From: Linanthus parryae
Lineage: Eukaryota; Streptophyta; Magnoliopsida; Ericales; Polemoniaceae
Assembly (NCBI GenBank): GCA_023055425.1
Contig: JALGPY010000001.1
Location: forward strand, 32,353,001-32,417,000
DNA: 64,000 nucleotides
Direction of reading: 5' to 3'
Position 1 is the first letter of the stretch, and the number at the start of each line of letters is the position of its first letter. Below the pieces are notes generated by a model, which was given only the letters and a program-made list of their open reading frames with translations, was not told the DNA's origin and made no database searches. The position numbers were made by a program, and so were the translations under genes. Below, in pieces: positions 33,301-45,001 of the stretch.

Positions 33301-34324
33301 TGGCCAACGCAGCAACCTTTGCTCCATTCCCAACGCGCAGATCTACCTCCCCTTTAGCCAATCTTTTACTTCTCTTTAGATCCTGCATATTTCGACAAAT
33401 ATGAGATCCACATCCAGTATCTAATACCCATGATGTAGAGACACTTAAATTGACATCTACAACAAAAATACCTGGTGGTGGTGGAATCACTATTCCAAGC
33501 CTCTTGTCCTCCAGATATTTTGGGCAGTTCCTCCTCCAGTGTCCAGGCTGACTGCAGTAGTGACACTCACCCTTAGTCACGACCTTGGCAACGCGATCAA
33601 CAGGCTTAAGGGCTTGTTCCTTGGACTTGGCAACTGACTTGCCTTTGCCCTTGGAGGAAGAGGCAAACCTTTTGCCCTTTCCTTTCTGCACCATCATAAT
33701 GGCCTTGCCCTTACCCTTGTTGATGCTCTTTTCAGCCGTCCTCAACATGTTGAGCAAATCTGGCATTGGTTTAACGATCTCGTTCATGTTATAGTTCATA
33801 ATGAACTGTCCATAACTCTCGGGCAACGATTGCAACACGAGATCGGTTGCCAACTCTTGGCCGACCGGGAACCCAAGCCGGGCGAGATTCTCCAAGTACC
33901 CGATCATTCGGAGTACATGGGGTCCCACCGGGTTCCCTTCTGCCAGATGACATTTGAACAGTTCCTTTGAGACCTCATACCTCTCTACCCTCGCCTGCTC
34001 TTGGAAGAGCTGCTTTAGATGTTCGATCATATCGACAAAATTCATGTTCTCGTGTTGCTTCTGAAGCTCAGAGGTCATGGTGCAAAGCATTAGGCAGGCC
34101 GCATCATTAGCGTCATCAACACGCTTTTGATACGCCTTTAAGGCAGCAGGTGTCTGGTTCTCTGGACTTTCTGGAACATGCTCCTCTATTGCGTACAGTT
34201 TCTTCTCTTGCTTGAGAACAATTCTCAAGTTTCTGTACCAATCAAGAAAGTTGGTTGCAGAGAGCTTGTCCTTCTCAAGGACAGATCGTAGGGAATGTTG
34301 TGAACTCGATGAGTTGTTTGCCAT
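30374..34324 (-). pseudogene. Angela gag-pol polyprotein with three in-frame stops
   Basis: One reading frame runs from ATG 34324 (MANNSSSSQHSLRSVLE) to 30374. Order: gag (KLSATNFLDWYRNLR) and zinc knuckle CHYCSQPGHWRRNC; protease WVLDTGCGSH; integrase with HCRLCH...CEAC zinc site, Asp in IHTDVCGP and LRSDRGGEY, Glu in NGVSERRNR; RT with WQMDVKTAFLYG and LYVDDILLIG; RNase H with ADSTTEVEYIAA and HVLRKFHLIRD. The same frame is kept throughout. It is broken by TAG near 32302, TGA near 31664 (expected CGA) and TAG near 30800 (expected CAG). Two of the three fit C-to-T change. No frameshift was seen. The copy is almost intact but cannot make full pol. Confidence 0.92.
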
Positions 34325-36006
34325 TTGGAATTCTACAAAAAGGTAAATACGCAAGTTTTAGTATTTGTGAATTTTTGACTATATTTAATAATGGCTAGTT
34401 TATTAAATATAGCTCCCACTATTTTTCTACGGATTAATAACCCTCAAGATATTAATGCGGAAAATATCCTTATATTTTCTAGTGGGCCAAGATCCATCTT
34501 TTCATCTCCTTATGAGCTTGCTTTGGCAAGTCACCCATAATTTGACTACTTTAGGTAGGAGCAATTCCAATTGCAACCCATATGCAACTCTTGGTTCAAT
34601 CGGGCAAATAACTCCTTATTTATCCATCCATATGGATAATCCCAATTGATTGCCTCTAGGTTTCTTAATCAAATTAATAGCCTAGTTGTGTTCAACCTCT
34701 TATCTATAAAATTGCACATTGTTACGTGCCATCGCATTCCATCATTATGAACCAAGTCGCCATGCTTTGGCACGCACGATCTTGATAAATAATGATGATA
34801 ATGAGTGTTTAAATAACGAGAAGGCAAGAACACAATATTTAAAATTTGAGGGATTTTAAATTCAATTTTTAATTGTTTTGTTGATCAATATCAACTAATC
34901 TATCTATTTGAGTTTGGGCACAACTCCAAATAATAGATCCGGGTTGCCTAATTATCTTATTATCCTAATTGCATGCATCATCCATACACCAACCACACAA
35001 ATAATAAGACAATAAATAAACAACCACATAACAGAAATTAAACGTGATGTGGATATGGCCTTTTCTAGACTAAGATAATTCCAAGCCAATGGAATTATCT
35101 ATGAACCCTAAGCAAACACATCTCCATGCGTCTTTATCTTTTGGTCCATCCTTCATAGTCATGTGGAATGCTCCATGCTCCATGCTTCATCTTTTGTGGC
35201 TTCTTTGGCTTTGGGCTTCTTTTCTCCAATCTTGGCTAACAATCTACTTTATCTAGCACTAGCTAATATCTATACTAAATAAAATAAATCTCAAAAGTTG
35301 AGAAAAAAATGGCACGCAGGCCATAAAACCCTAATTAATTATTACAATTAATTGATCAGCTCGCAGGCCGTAAAACCAAACCACAAAATTAAACATCCAC
35401 ATCAAACCACATCCTAAGGCCATATCCAATCACCATGCGATTTGCACATAAACAGTTAAAATCCGATTTTAACGCGCTTGGTCAATTTTAATTGATTTTA
35501 GGATTTCTAGGGTTAAAACGGTCCATGGGCCCAACAATCCAATTGCCCGGGCCCAATAAAGTGAACCACAAGGCCCCAGGGCCGGCCCGGCCCAAAACCC
35601 GCAAGCTAGGCCCGCGGGTTAGGGCGGCCCGGCCCCTTAGGGCGGCCAAGCTTGGGCGGCAAGCAAGGGGGCGGTCCCCTAGGGGGCCGAACCTCCTCTT
35701 GGGGGTTGTTTCCAAAACAACTCCCTTGCTTGGAGCCCAAGTTTGGTTGTTTCCTTGTTTTGGGAGAACTCCTTCTTCCCCAAGGATGCCCAAACCCTAG
35801 GTCTAAGATCCTAAAATTTCTCAAACTCACCAATTCATGCATCCAATGCAAAAATTGGATCTTGTTATGAGTTATTCTTGACAAATTGCATCCCATGCTT
35901 GATTTGTCTTGTTTTACGCGATAAACAATCAAATTAAGGTGTAAAACAACAAGAATGTAACACATAAACTACGTTTATGCTCTATGACCTGTGGCTCTGA
36001 TACCAC
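34325..36006 (-). other. Angela untranslated 5' interior with primer-binding site
   Basis: This is 1.7 kb of leader between the 5' LTR and gag. The primer site is at 36005-35993. A GC-rich block with GGGCCCGGG-type words (35515-35700) stands out against AT-rich surroundings. Small frames here are not supported as genes. Confidence 0.75.
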
Positions 36007-37438
36007 TGTAGGGTTTTGATTCATGGATCGCGCAACGGAAGCATAATCAAACAAATAACCATGCAAAACCCTCCAAGGATCACAAGTCTAGATGCATAAC
36101 GATTGTGAAGGTAAGAAATCATAAACACACCTTTGGGTTCTCCTTGATGACTTCAAACGCGAATAGTGTCACGTTCTCTATAGTTGATCCACGCCTAGAG
36201 TTGATCCTAGATCTCCCAAACTCCTTGGTGCTAGCCCGGAATAGGAAGAGGATGAAGGAATCACACAAAACGAGACAAAAGAGAGGCTTCGGACCTCTTT
36301 TGGCCGACGGGGTGAGGGCGGCGGCAAGGGGGCGGGTCGGCCTCCTTGTTGCTTGCTCTCTCTCCTTTTGTTCTCTCCCACTCTTGTTATGTTCACTAAT
36401 GAGCATAAGTTATGAGGAAGGAAGGAAGGAGGGTCCTTTATATAGTCCAACAACTCCTTGTTAACTACCTAAAGGACTTATTCTAGTCCAACTAGAATTC
36501 AATTTAGTCCCTTCCTTGCAAATTAGTCCCTACTAAGTTTGCAAGGGTTTGCAAAGTGATCCTTCTAATTAATTAATCCAATTAATTAATTCCCAAATCT
36601 AGTTCAACTCTATATAGCGTGTGACCCCATAGGTTCTATCTAGTTGGTAGCAACTACTTGCTAATATGGAGCGGTTTCTAGCAAAACATCCATTCTAGCC
36701 AACTAATAGAATAGTCATCTAGACAACCTTTGTACAAGTAATTGTCTCATCCCTTTGCCTCTATATCCGGATTGGACACGAGACATACAAGTCACACTCG
36801 TATATCCAATACATAGTTTCTCGATCTATGGGAATAGCCTTATTCGTGCAAATAACATCAATATCCCATATATTGATTTATTTGAGTCTGGCCAGACATT
36901 CTATAAGCACTATCCCTCGAGTGGCCTAGGATATCTACTCCCGTTATGTGGGAGGGGCAAATCCTCTCTACGTCCACTACGATCTCTAAGCTTGCTTCTC
37001 ATTGTATCCAGTACACGCCTTTATAACTACCCAGTTACGGTGTAGCGTTTAACGCTACCAAGATCACAATGATCCACAACTAGAATATCTAGTGACTTCA
37101 AGTCTAAGGATGACAATACCATTGCACCGCGAGAAGCACTTGTGACTCAACATAACATGTATGTAGCCTTCTCGGAGATGGGTCAATCCAGTGCAACATT
37201 CCGTAATGCACACCTATGTGTTGGATCGTGATATCTCCATATCAATCCAACCCCATACTAGTCTATAGATGATTTTCCCATTAATCATTATACTTGACTA
37301 GGGATATTTAAGATAAACAACACAATTGTAAATCTAAGGACTTCATTATATTAAATATCCAATAAATAATAAATGATTTTTCTAGCCATTTACAAATTCA
37401 TACTAAACTAGATTGCCTCTAGGGCATCTATTCCAACA
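36007..37438 (-). repeat. Angela element 5' LTR
   Basis: This 1432-bp LTR with TG...CA ends is the promoter-bearing LTR. A TATA-like CTATATAAAGGACCC lies on the minus strand near 36443-36433. It is adjacent to the GTTTC duplication at 37439. Confidence 0.93.
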
Positions 37439-37559
37439 GTTTCTACTCCAACGGAAAGAAATGTTACCGCATATAGGGGAACTTTAAAGGTGCGCTCTTG
37501 TGATCAACTGTCGGATACGATCTTTATTTATCAATTGGCCTTGTTTTTCCGCACTTGTT

Positions 37560-38045
37560 ACAACCAGAGCCTATCTTATATGGTAGTGGCTAAACGCGAT
37601 CAAATCCTATCTTCTAAGATAGCACGTAGCCTATCTCATATGGTAGCGGCTAAACGCGATCAAAGCCTATCTGCTAAGATAGCACAAAGCCTATCTCATA
37701 TGATAGCAGCTAAAACGCGATTAAAGCCTATTTGCTAAGATAGCACAAATCCTATCTCATATGGTAGCATCCAAACGCGATCAAAGCCTATCTGCTAGGA
37801 TAGCACAAAGCGTACCTCATATGGTAGCAGCGAAACGCGAATAAAGCCTATCTACTAAGATAGCATAAGCCTACCTCATATGGTAGCAGAAAAACGCGAA
37901 TAAAGCTTGTCTGATAAGACAACTGAAGCCTATCTCACATGAAAGCAGTTAAACTGAGGCCTATCTCATAAGATAGCAGCCAAACATAGTCAGAACCCAT
38001 CTACTGGGATGGAAGCAGAAGATTCAAGGTCTATCTCATATGATA
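37560..38045 (+). repeat. Hairpin-bearing tandem repeat in gypsy B (about 58-bp units)
   Basis: Units of the form CCTATCTCATATGGTAGC then GGCTAAACGCGATCAAAG, then CCTATCTGCTAAGATAGC, recur about eight times, decaying to the right. Each unit contains two short inverted repeats (TATCTCATATGGTA and TATCTGCTAAGATA). Isolated units recur near 38195, 39190 and 39230. The array replaces the expected start of pol. Confidence 0.85.
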
Positions 38046-38316
38046 ACAACAACAGTTTATTCCATACGATACAGAATCTGTCTCCCAGAATGGCAGAATT
38101 GAAAAACTATTTGAATGGATAGTACGGAAAAAGGCAGACGCGCAAAACTAGAAAACACAAACATAGTATGAATATGCGAATGGAAGCAGAAATACAAGTC
38201 TATCTTATTAGACGAAAAACAACCAAAAGAGCGGAGTACAATTTATCTGTCTAGATAGCAGCAGAAAACAAATTCCCAAAAAGGGTGCAAAGAAACATAT
38301 TCCTACGCTAAAAACC

Positions 38317-38714
38317 CTAGAATAGGGGCCCAACTATGGAAAGCTTGTCGTCATCGTCGACGACCTCGACCAAAACAGAACTCTCGCCGATACCACGGCG
38401 AGATGCCAGATGAACTTCAAGGAATAGATGAGGGAAACAGCCTTGGGAATAAATCCCGTTCTCCGCCCTCGCATCCGAGTATTGGTGGCAAATAGTTCTC
38501 CAACGGAGAGCCACCAGGGCAATACCCCAATCATTATGCTTCAATTCAAGAGTCCGTAAAAGGGGCAGTATTTGCCGGAAAACCACCGGGGGTGGTACCT
38601 GCCAACAGGATAAAGGAAAATACACCTTCTTTCTGATAGAGAAGCCTACGCTGCCGATTCTCATGAAGGCTGGACGAATTGGAGGTCTTGGATGATGAAC
38701 CCTTGGGAGACATT
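38317..38714 (-). pseudogene. Antisense reading frames with own TATA box, unknown product
   Basis: On the minus strand CCTATATAAACCCCCTC (38883-38867) looks like a TATA box. About 160 bp downstream an ATG at 38714 opens MSPKGSSSKTSNSSSLHE, which continues KEGVFSFILLAGTTPGGFP before a stop near 38546. An overlapping frame (38664-38317) includes ALVALRWRTICHQYSD. I do not recognise a family. It may be a short exon of the antisense unit or a separate accessory gene of gypsy B. Confidence 0.4.
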
Positions 38715-39532
38715 CCTATAGCACAACATAACTCTATGGGTCCATGGAATTGGAACTCAGGTGGATGAAAGAACAGAGGAACGCAGAAAAGAATATGGGG
38801 AGAAGACATCCTTTCAATTGCGAAAGCCCAGAGGGGTGGTAGTAATGAAGAAAAAAATAGCAAGGAAGAGGGGGTTTATATAGGGCCCGAGGAAGACTCT
38901 TCAGTTGCCAGTAACGCCTCGAGAACCGGACGAGAATCAATGGTATTACCAAAGCATACAGCGGTATAGTAACCCTAGGTAATAATGAAGGGATAGTCTA
39001 CTATGGGGCAGCCATTCCTTATCAGGACGCCACGCTGGCACGACGATCCATAGAGTCATGATGGTTTCTAGGAATTTGAACCATCATCAAGGCATTGAAT
39101 ATTGAGACCTTTTCAAGGTACGACGGACAGTGACGTACACGCGCTAGCTTATTTGCTTGAACCAAAAAGGTGAAATATCGAATAAAAGTATAAACCTATC
39201 TCATAAGATAGAAGCACGTGCAAAATGATGTGTAAGCCTATCTCACAGGATAGTAGTCTAGGTTGCTTACGCAAAGCTTACTATATTTGGCTAAACCTTT
39301 GACCAGGGCAATGGCAAGGACCATATTTACCTGCAAATGACAAGCACAAGAAACCTAGCAATTATGTAAACAAAGAAATAGCATGCAAAAGGAGGTGTAC
39401 CATAAAAACCGCGTGGGAACACACATGCACAACAGACAGTTGTCACATATTCAAAACATTCAAGCATCCAGAGTACAAAAGAAAGAATATCAAACTCATA
39501 ATCTATAATGAAGGATCAACAGGACTACTGCT

Positions 39533-40732
39533 TCATTCTTTAAATAAGTCTTTCAAGAGGGAGTCTTGCGCGGATAGCTTGAGCGAGTTTGCTGCGAGTT
39601 CTGCAATGCGAGCTTTCATCTCTTCATAATGCTTCAAGGCAGCTTCATACTCCCGGGCCATCTGTTCATACGCCTCCCTGCGAGCGTTAAGGGCTATTGT
39701 CTCCTCTCTGAAAGAAGTATATTCAGCTCCAAGACTGGCATAATTGCGAGCTTTGGTTAGTCTTTGCACGAGGAAGTTCAAATCTAGTCGACCCGCCGCA
39801 ATCTCTGGAAGCCTCTGAACGAGCGCAAGAAGATCTTGAGCACTAGCAGCTGTGGTACTTTCAGGGGTGGTTCTATACAATCTTTCCAAGAGAGCAGCCA
39901 TCTCCCTGGAAAGATTCCCTCTGTCTTCTAGTGTCAGCTCCAGTACTCGAGCAAGCGAAGCAGGAAAGGTCACTCGCACCTTCACAAGCCATTCCAAACA
40001 GGCTTGGTCGATATCTGCGCATAGAGGCATGACAAAAAAATCAGAGAAACCCGAACCTAAGATTTGGGGTATTAGGAGAAAAAGAATGAGCTTACCAGTC
40101 CCTTCGACGATCTTTTGAAGAGGAGCAACAGATACTGCTACCCGCAAGCCGGCTTAAATTTCCTCGACTAACTTCTGATCCGCCCTCACCTCGTGCACAA
40201 AGTACGACTCAGGAATTATAAAACTCCTCACGGGTACGACAGGGTTTGCAGCTTGAGAGCCCCACACTTCAAAGGGATTCTCAGAAAAGAGAGAGTCCAG
40301 ATCAAAATCTCCCGTGGGATTTTCGCTCCTCGCCACGACTAGTATAGGGGAGGAACTTAGGTTGGCATGATCAACCTCCTCAGCACTCTGAGTAACAGGA
40401 GAGTCAAGCTCAGCAGGAATGACGGGCTCAGCAGATATAGCGTCATGTACAACCTCTTCGGTATTCCTCTCGAGCAGCACTTCAGGCTCAAGGTCGGCCC
40501 CTTGCTCGACATTGGCTTCGTCCGAGGAAATAGGTATCGCTTCGGCAGGTGAGGTGGTGATATATTTCTGCACTGGGAGTTCCCCCCCTTTCTCAATAAT
40601 GAGCTCCGCGTCCGGATGATCCTCAACTGCTGGAGTCTCTTCCGTCAAGGCTTTCCGTGGGGAGCCTGCACCAGACACATTATCAGCAGACTCAGAAACC
40701 GCTTGGGTGCTGTGAGGTCGGCGGTGAACCAA
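39533..40732 (-). pseudogene. Antisense ORF: acidic region and C-terminal coiled coil
   Basis: A TATA-like CCCATATAAGGGGGG lies at about 40855-40841 on the minus strand. From ATG 40732 (MVHRRPHSTQAVSESADN) the frame is acidic, with many Glu/Asp/Ser, to 40154. A second frame (40147-39533) ends in an Ala/Glu/Arg-rich helix (NARREAYEQMAREYEAALKH) with coiled-coil character and stops LLKDLFKE. The gap between them may be a short intron or a frameshift. The arrangement resembles C-terminal halves of PMD-type transposon proteins. The function is unknown. Confidence 0.5.
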
Positions 40733-41143
40733 GGGGAAAGGGCCAGGTTCTTAAGCTCAGCAGGAAGAAAAAAGAATAGAACAGAAGGAGAAACTAGAAT
40801 AGAATGGCAGAACCTATACTAATGTTATGGGCGGTACTTCCCCCCTTATATGGGGTACCCGCGCAATTGTCATGTTGCAAGTTATCATTAAAACCCTTCA
40901 ATTTAGCATGACCTGCTGGGGATTAAAAAGATTATGCATCGAGCGTACAAGAAAAGAAGGGTATCACGCGCGGCCAGAGCACTGACTTACGTGAAGATTC
41001 CCCACATTAATCCCTTACCCATCTAAGAATGTCACAAAGGGGCACGCCATGTTATAAAGCACCATGTACAATGTCATAGTTTGATAAAGCAAACTTAAAA
41101 AGTGTACCTTCTTCGTCATCGTCACCGACGAGCTCATGAAGTG

Positions 41144-41788
41144 CTAGTTGCGCCTGGTGGAGCTCATCCACAGTTTTTGAGGTAGCACAAGAGGGGCGCG
41201 AATGCCCGGAGCGTGACGCGGTCTTCGCGTTTCAGTTCTCTCTCGATTAGCAATCTCAGCGATGCTTCGTATCTTGGCAAGATCAATGCGCTCTGCCTCT
41301 GATAACTTCTCTTGCATAGACATCTCCTCCGCCATTCGTCGGGACTCTTCAACGGATTCCTCTTTAGTCATGACGGTCGTTCCTTTGAGAGGGCTATCAT
41401 CATTATCTAAAGAAAGAAGACAGAAGAGGGTGAAACACATTTCAGGAAACTTTAAATAAGCAGGGATATTTCCGGCCAAACCTTCTTTCTCCCAGGCAAC
41501 AAAGTCCGAGACTGACTCTGGGAGTGATTTCTTCTTGAGGGAAGTAGGTTTCTTCTTCGATGGAGAGGCCTTCTTGGGAGCGGGCTCATTTCGCGCCCGC
41601 TTCGATTGACGAGCTGGCAGGTCGTCAGTCGCAGAAGCATCGGTACCTCTCTTTTTCATCCCTTTAAGTAATGGTGCGAGGAAGGTCTCAAGTCCATTCG
41701 AAATTGCACTCCTAATTCCTTCTTCCATGCGCAGCACTGGGGGAATGACGTCGTCAGCATACTTTTTCTTCAACTGACAAAGGTCCAC
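41144..41788 (-). pseudogene. Antisense ORF: basic Lys/Arg-rich middle segment
   Basis: A frame of about 214 codons has a bipartite-like basic stretch (RQSKRARNEPAPKKASPSKK), which could serve as a nuclear signal, and a helical tail (EESRRMAEEMSMQEKLSE). It probably belongs to the same antisense transcription unit as the PMD segment upstream. There is no ATG at its start, only an in-frame GTG, so it is likely an internal exon. A possible acceptor (TTTCTCAACAG) lies near 41836. Product identity is inferred from position. Confidence 0.45.
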
Positions 41789-42154
41789 AAGTCCCCCGCT
41801 GTGATCCCCTGAGGCGAAGCGCCTAAATCAGCACTGTTGAGAAAAACAACAAGGTATCAAGAAACATGGGGAATGAGGTGACTCGAATAGAAGAAAATGT
41901 ACAAGGAGTCTACAATACCGCTTGAAAGTCTCTCGCGTAATGAGCCCGCGAGTTGAGGGAGTCCTGCGTGACTGCTGTCTTCTTAACTACGATCTTCTTT
42001 TCATCCAATATTAGTTGTGGACAAAGATGGTTTGCAGCTAACAGCGTTTAGTACACATTGGGGGCCCAGCCTCTGGAAAGATTAGACTTAAAAGGGTAAT
42101 CCTTGGACAAAGGAGCAAGTGCCTTAGGAACTTGCAGTTTAACTTGTGGTTTTG

Positions 42155-43782
42155 TCAGACGACGGACCTGATTTTTCCAGAAGGCACCCAACAAGCTGTT
42201 ACCTTTCCCGTTCTACTTTTTGAAGGTTGCAAAAGGGGAAGCTGTGCGAGAAGCAGCTCACGACTCTTGTCAAAAATAATCCCATCATAGCAGTCCTTGG
42301 CAGGGAGTTTGGACCACATGGGTGGTGCGATGGAGTCAAAACCCAGCTGAGGTGCCACGCGAAGAGGGTCAAAGTGGAAAGTTATGGGCACATATTTGCA
42401 GGACTCGGTTCCAGGGGCGTACTCTGTCAAAGCAGGTAAATAACCCCGTCTGCACCAGTTCACGTACTGCCCATAGTGACGGGGTCCGCTAGTAATGTGC
42501 CAGGCACGGAGAGGAGTATCAATCTCGGGATACATGTCCCCCTGAAACATGATATTGTCCAACTCTTAAGCATAAGGACGGGCCACTAAGGAGTCATCAT
42601 CATTGCAAACCAAAGAAAAATTGCGGCGAGCATTTTTGGTGTTGAACCAAAGCCAAGAGCGGGGACACGAAAAGGCTTTCTCGCATCTTGGGGCATTCCA
42701 TAGCTCGACAGTAGTAGGTATGGGGGCATATGTAGGCCATCGCTCAAAAACCCACATGGTCGAAAATCCAATGTTGGCAAAACACATGACATCAGCCCTG
42801 CCCTGTGATTGCTCAACATTTGCCACTGCTAGATCAAGACGATAAAATAGGGAAACCGAGACAAGGGGTCCAAGGGCAACCCTCTTACCAAAATCAAGCT
42901 TCACCGCAAGCGGGAGTACATGGAAAAAAACTCCATCTCGCGGACTCCCATCTATAAGGAAGCGCGACAACCACACGCAGAGGAAACCACACAAGGAGCA
43001 CTCACACCCTTCTCCTGGAGTGGAAGTAACCTCGTGGAGTTTCCTCCTGAATTTTCTGGATGATGTAAGGTTTGGGGAAGTCCTTGAAGAAGAACATGAT
43101 CCATTTAGAACATATGTTCTTCGCGCCAGCAGAAACTGTCATGAAGGTATCAACATATTTCATCGCCTCGGGAGCCCATTTTGAAGCAGCCTTCCTCAAG
43201 GCCGCAATGCATTCTAGCATCTGACCGAAAAGAGCAACTTCTTCATCAGAGCTAAGTGCTTCCATCGAAGGCTCCCGTGCTTGGAAGCATCAGCAGATTC
43301 TCCACATCTTCCAGAGTAGGTGTGGCCTCACGGGATGTGAAGTGGAATGTATGAGTCTTTGGGGAGTATCTAGAAAATAGGACCTTTAGCATATTCTGGT
43401 CGGCCTTCAGATCGAAACATCTAGTTGCGCGAACGACATGATAAATTCCAGCTTTCTTTAACACATCCTCATGATTATCAAGGATATAATCAGTCCACTC
43501 GTCCATCCAGTCCAGTTTCTCCAAGAAAGCTTGGAAAAGAACATCGTTGTAGGGGTAAAGGCCACCCGCGATGCCGCATCTATGAACATCATGGACCTCT
43601 GCAAGATCCCACTCCTCTCTTTCTGGCTCAAGTTTCAAGCCTAAGACCGTGCCTGAAGAAGAGGCTTCACGGGTGTGCCCTCGTATAGAGGCCAAGTAGA
43701 ATTCGTCACCCCCAAAGTAGGGGGCTTTTCGCCATAATTCGCTGCTTAGTTATGGGGTCTCAGTGGTTTTCTTGGGATCCAT
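42155..43782 (-). pseudogene. Plant mobile domain (PMD)-like protein, antisense in gypsy B
   Basis: From ATG 43782 (MDPKKTTETP, then a stop), the frame continues ELWRKAPYFGGDEFYLAS and reads DWMDEWTDYILDNHEDVL, then KTHTFHFTSREATPTLEDVE near 43340-43280. This is the typical PMD pattern of a Trp-rich helix followed by THTFH..E.TPTL.DV. Further segments (43265-43002, 42994-42566, 42562-42155) have CGFLCVWLSRFLIDGSPRDG and WHITSGPRHYGQYVNWCRRG. Frame changes near 43255 and 43000 and stops near 43752 and 42564 mark decay, unless some are introns. PMD proteins occur as host genes (MAIN/MAIL) and inside plant transposons. The domain call is by pattern only. Confidence 0.7.
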
Positions 43783-44396
43783 TGCTGTGAAGAAAAAGAA
43801 GACCAGATTTAATGAGTTTTGTTGGGTCATACAGAAGGAAAAAGGGGGGAGAATGAGGTATAAGAAATTGTCTAAAATTGATTGCAAAATCTAAAACGTG
43901 GAAGTTCAAACTACCTTGTTCACGCCTGAGTACTCGAATTGCTCTGGAAAAATTGTCGAGGATTTGATCGCAAACTCCGTCAAAGGACTCTTCTTCCTAT
44001 TGTGGGAGCTCTCTCCGATGCATACGAACTCAAAAGTGCAACAATGGAAAAGTTGCAATCGAAGGAATAATGAGGTTTAAATAAACCCTTGAAAATTCAC
44101 GGCTATTGGCGATTGATGAGCCAAGCAACACTTCGATTGCTGAGAAGATTTGACGTTTGATCTATCCCTGCCTCGCAAAAAGGCGAATTTGGATGGTGAT
44201 TGATTAACTCAACAAAAGCCACGCTTCATCAAAAGCTAGAAGGCGTTTCCCAAACCCTAAGAAATCATGGATAAGACAGGGGGCTATGAGGAGTCGAATT
44301 CAAAATTCGAAAAGGCCCGCGTAAGCTCCACGAACGGCTGATTTTGCGCGACTGCATTACAGAAGGGCGCATGACAATCACACAAAAGGGAACTAT
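43783..44396. other. Upstream region of the PMD gene and gypsy B polypurine tract
   Basis: There is no coding sequence. On the minus strand this would be the promoter and leader of the PMD gene, but no convincing TATA box is seen. CACAAAAGGGAACTAT (44381-44396) directly precedes the 3' LTR and serves as the polypurine tract of the plus-strand element. Confidence 0.55.
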
Positions 44397-45001
44397 TGTA
44401 GATATTTCTTTCAGATAGACAGATCATCGCCACGTGGCAGCCATCCAACACACCTAGATATGCTCCATCCACACCAGATCACCACCCGTGCTGATCCACG
44501 TGGGGGATACGATACAGATCCCCCGCGCACCATAACACGGGACTTGTAGGGACTTAGTGGTTTGGAGGCTAGGTAAGGCCCGTCGCGCACATGCGACAAC
44601 CAAGCTTGCGCGCGACCTCTGGTAACTGACTGAGAGATCCTAGGCTTACATGTCCCATTAATGCGTGATCTCATAACGATCTCTGATACTTGCGGGCAGA
44701 TGCGTAACGGTTCGTATATACACGGTCGAACGTGCCGTTGGGGGTTCTACCATTAAGCCGCCATTTATGGTGCTCTAAGCCCCCCAAGGGTCACTTCCCC
44801 ACTATATATAGGATCGTTAGCTCTCCGTTGCGACACAAGACACATAAGACACATTGGTCCAGTGCCATAGCTTACTGTCTCTCTCTCACAAACAGCTACA
44901 AGTGCTTACTCTCTCCCTACACACACCCTAAAACTCTCCGTGTTCTTATTCCCTACTTGAGGTATACACTTGGAGATCTCTTGAGAATTTCCTTGTACAC
45001 A
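44397..45001 (+). repeat. Gypsy B 3' LTR
   Basis: 605 bp, from TGTAGATATTTC to CCTTGTACACA, nearly identical to the 5' LTR 25707-26315. It is followed by ATAAC (45002-45006). Confidence 0.9.

Larger units (their letters stand above)
28950..37438 (-). mobile_element. Complete Angela-type Ty1/copia element (8.5 kb)
   Basis: LTRs are 37438-36007 (5', 1432 bp) and 30359-28950 (3', 1410 bp). They start TGTTGGAATAGATGCCC, resembling the BARE-1/Angela LTR start, and end CCTACA. The target duplication GTTTC (28945-28949 and 37439-37443) is perfect. The primer site TGGTATCAGAGCC (36005-35993) fits initiator tRNA-Met, and the polypurine tract is AAGTGGGAGAC (30370-30360). The LTRs differ at only a few bases plus a gap of about 22 bases near 30168, so insertion is recent. 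This is the youngest large insertion in gypsy B. Confidence 0.95.
25707..45001 (+). mobile_element. Gypsy B: pol-less Tat-like element carrying antisense genes
   Basis: The LTRs are 25707-26315 and 44397-45001, with the perfect target duplication ATAAC (25702-25706 and 45002-45006) inside Sirevirus B. The empty site is visible in copy D at 21460. Content in order: gag (+), protease (+), a complete Angela copia insertion (28950-37438), a short gag-pol tail, hairpin tandem repeats (37560-38045), antisense reading frames (43782-38317), polypurine tract (44385-44396) and 3' LTR. No RT, RNase H or integrase is present. Without the Angela insert it is 10.8 kb, so it is a structurally complete but non-autonomous element. 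Confidence 0.88.

Noticed and set aside
29048..36464. Repeated ORFs of 91-119 codons (29048-29407, 36105-36464 and reverse-strand partners)
   Set aside because: They lie inside the two Angela LTRs at equal positions, on both strands, and start at GTG in LTR sequence. They are explained by LTR duplication, not genes.
37560..38045. CRISPR-like array
   Set aside because: Spacers are not unique: whole 58-bp units repeat with gradual decay, and the context is a plant retrotransposon. It is a tandem repeat.
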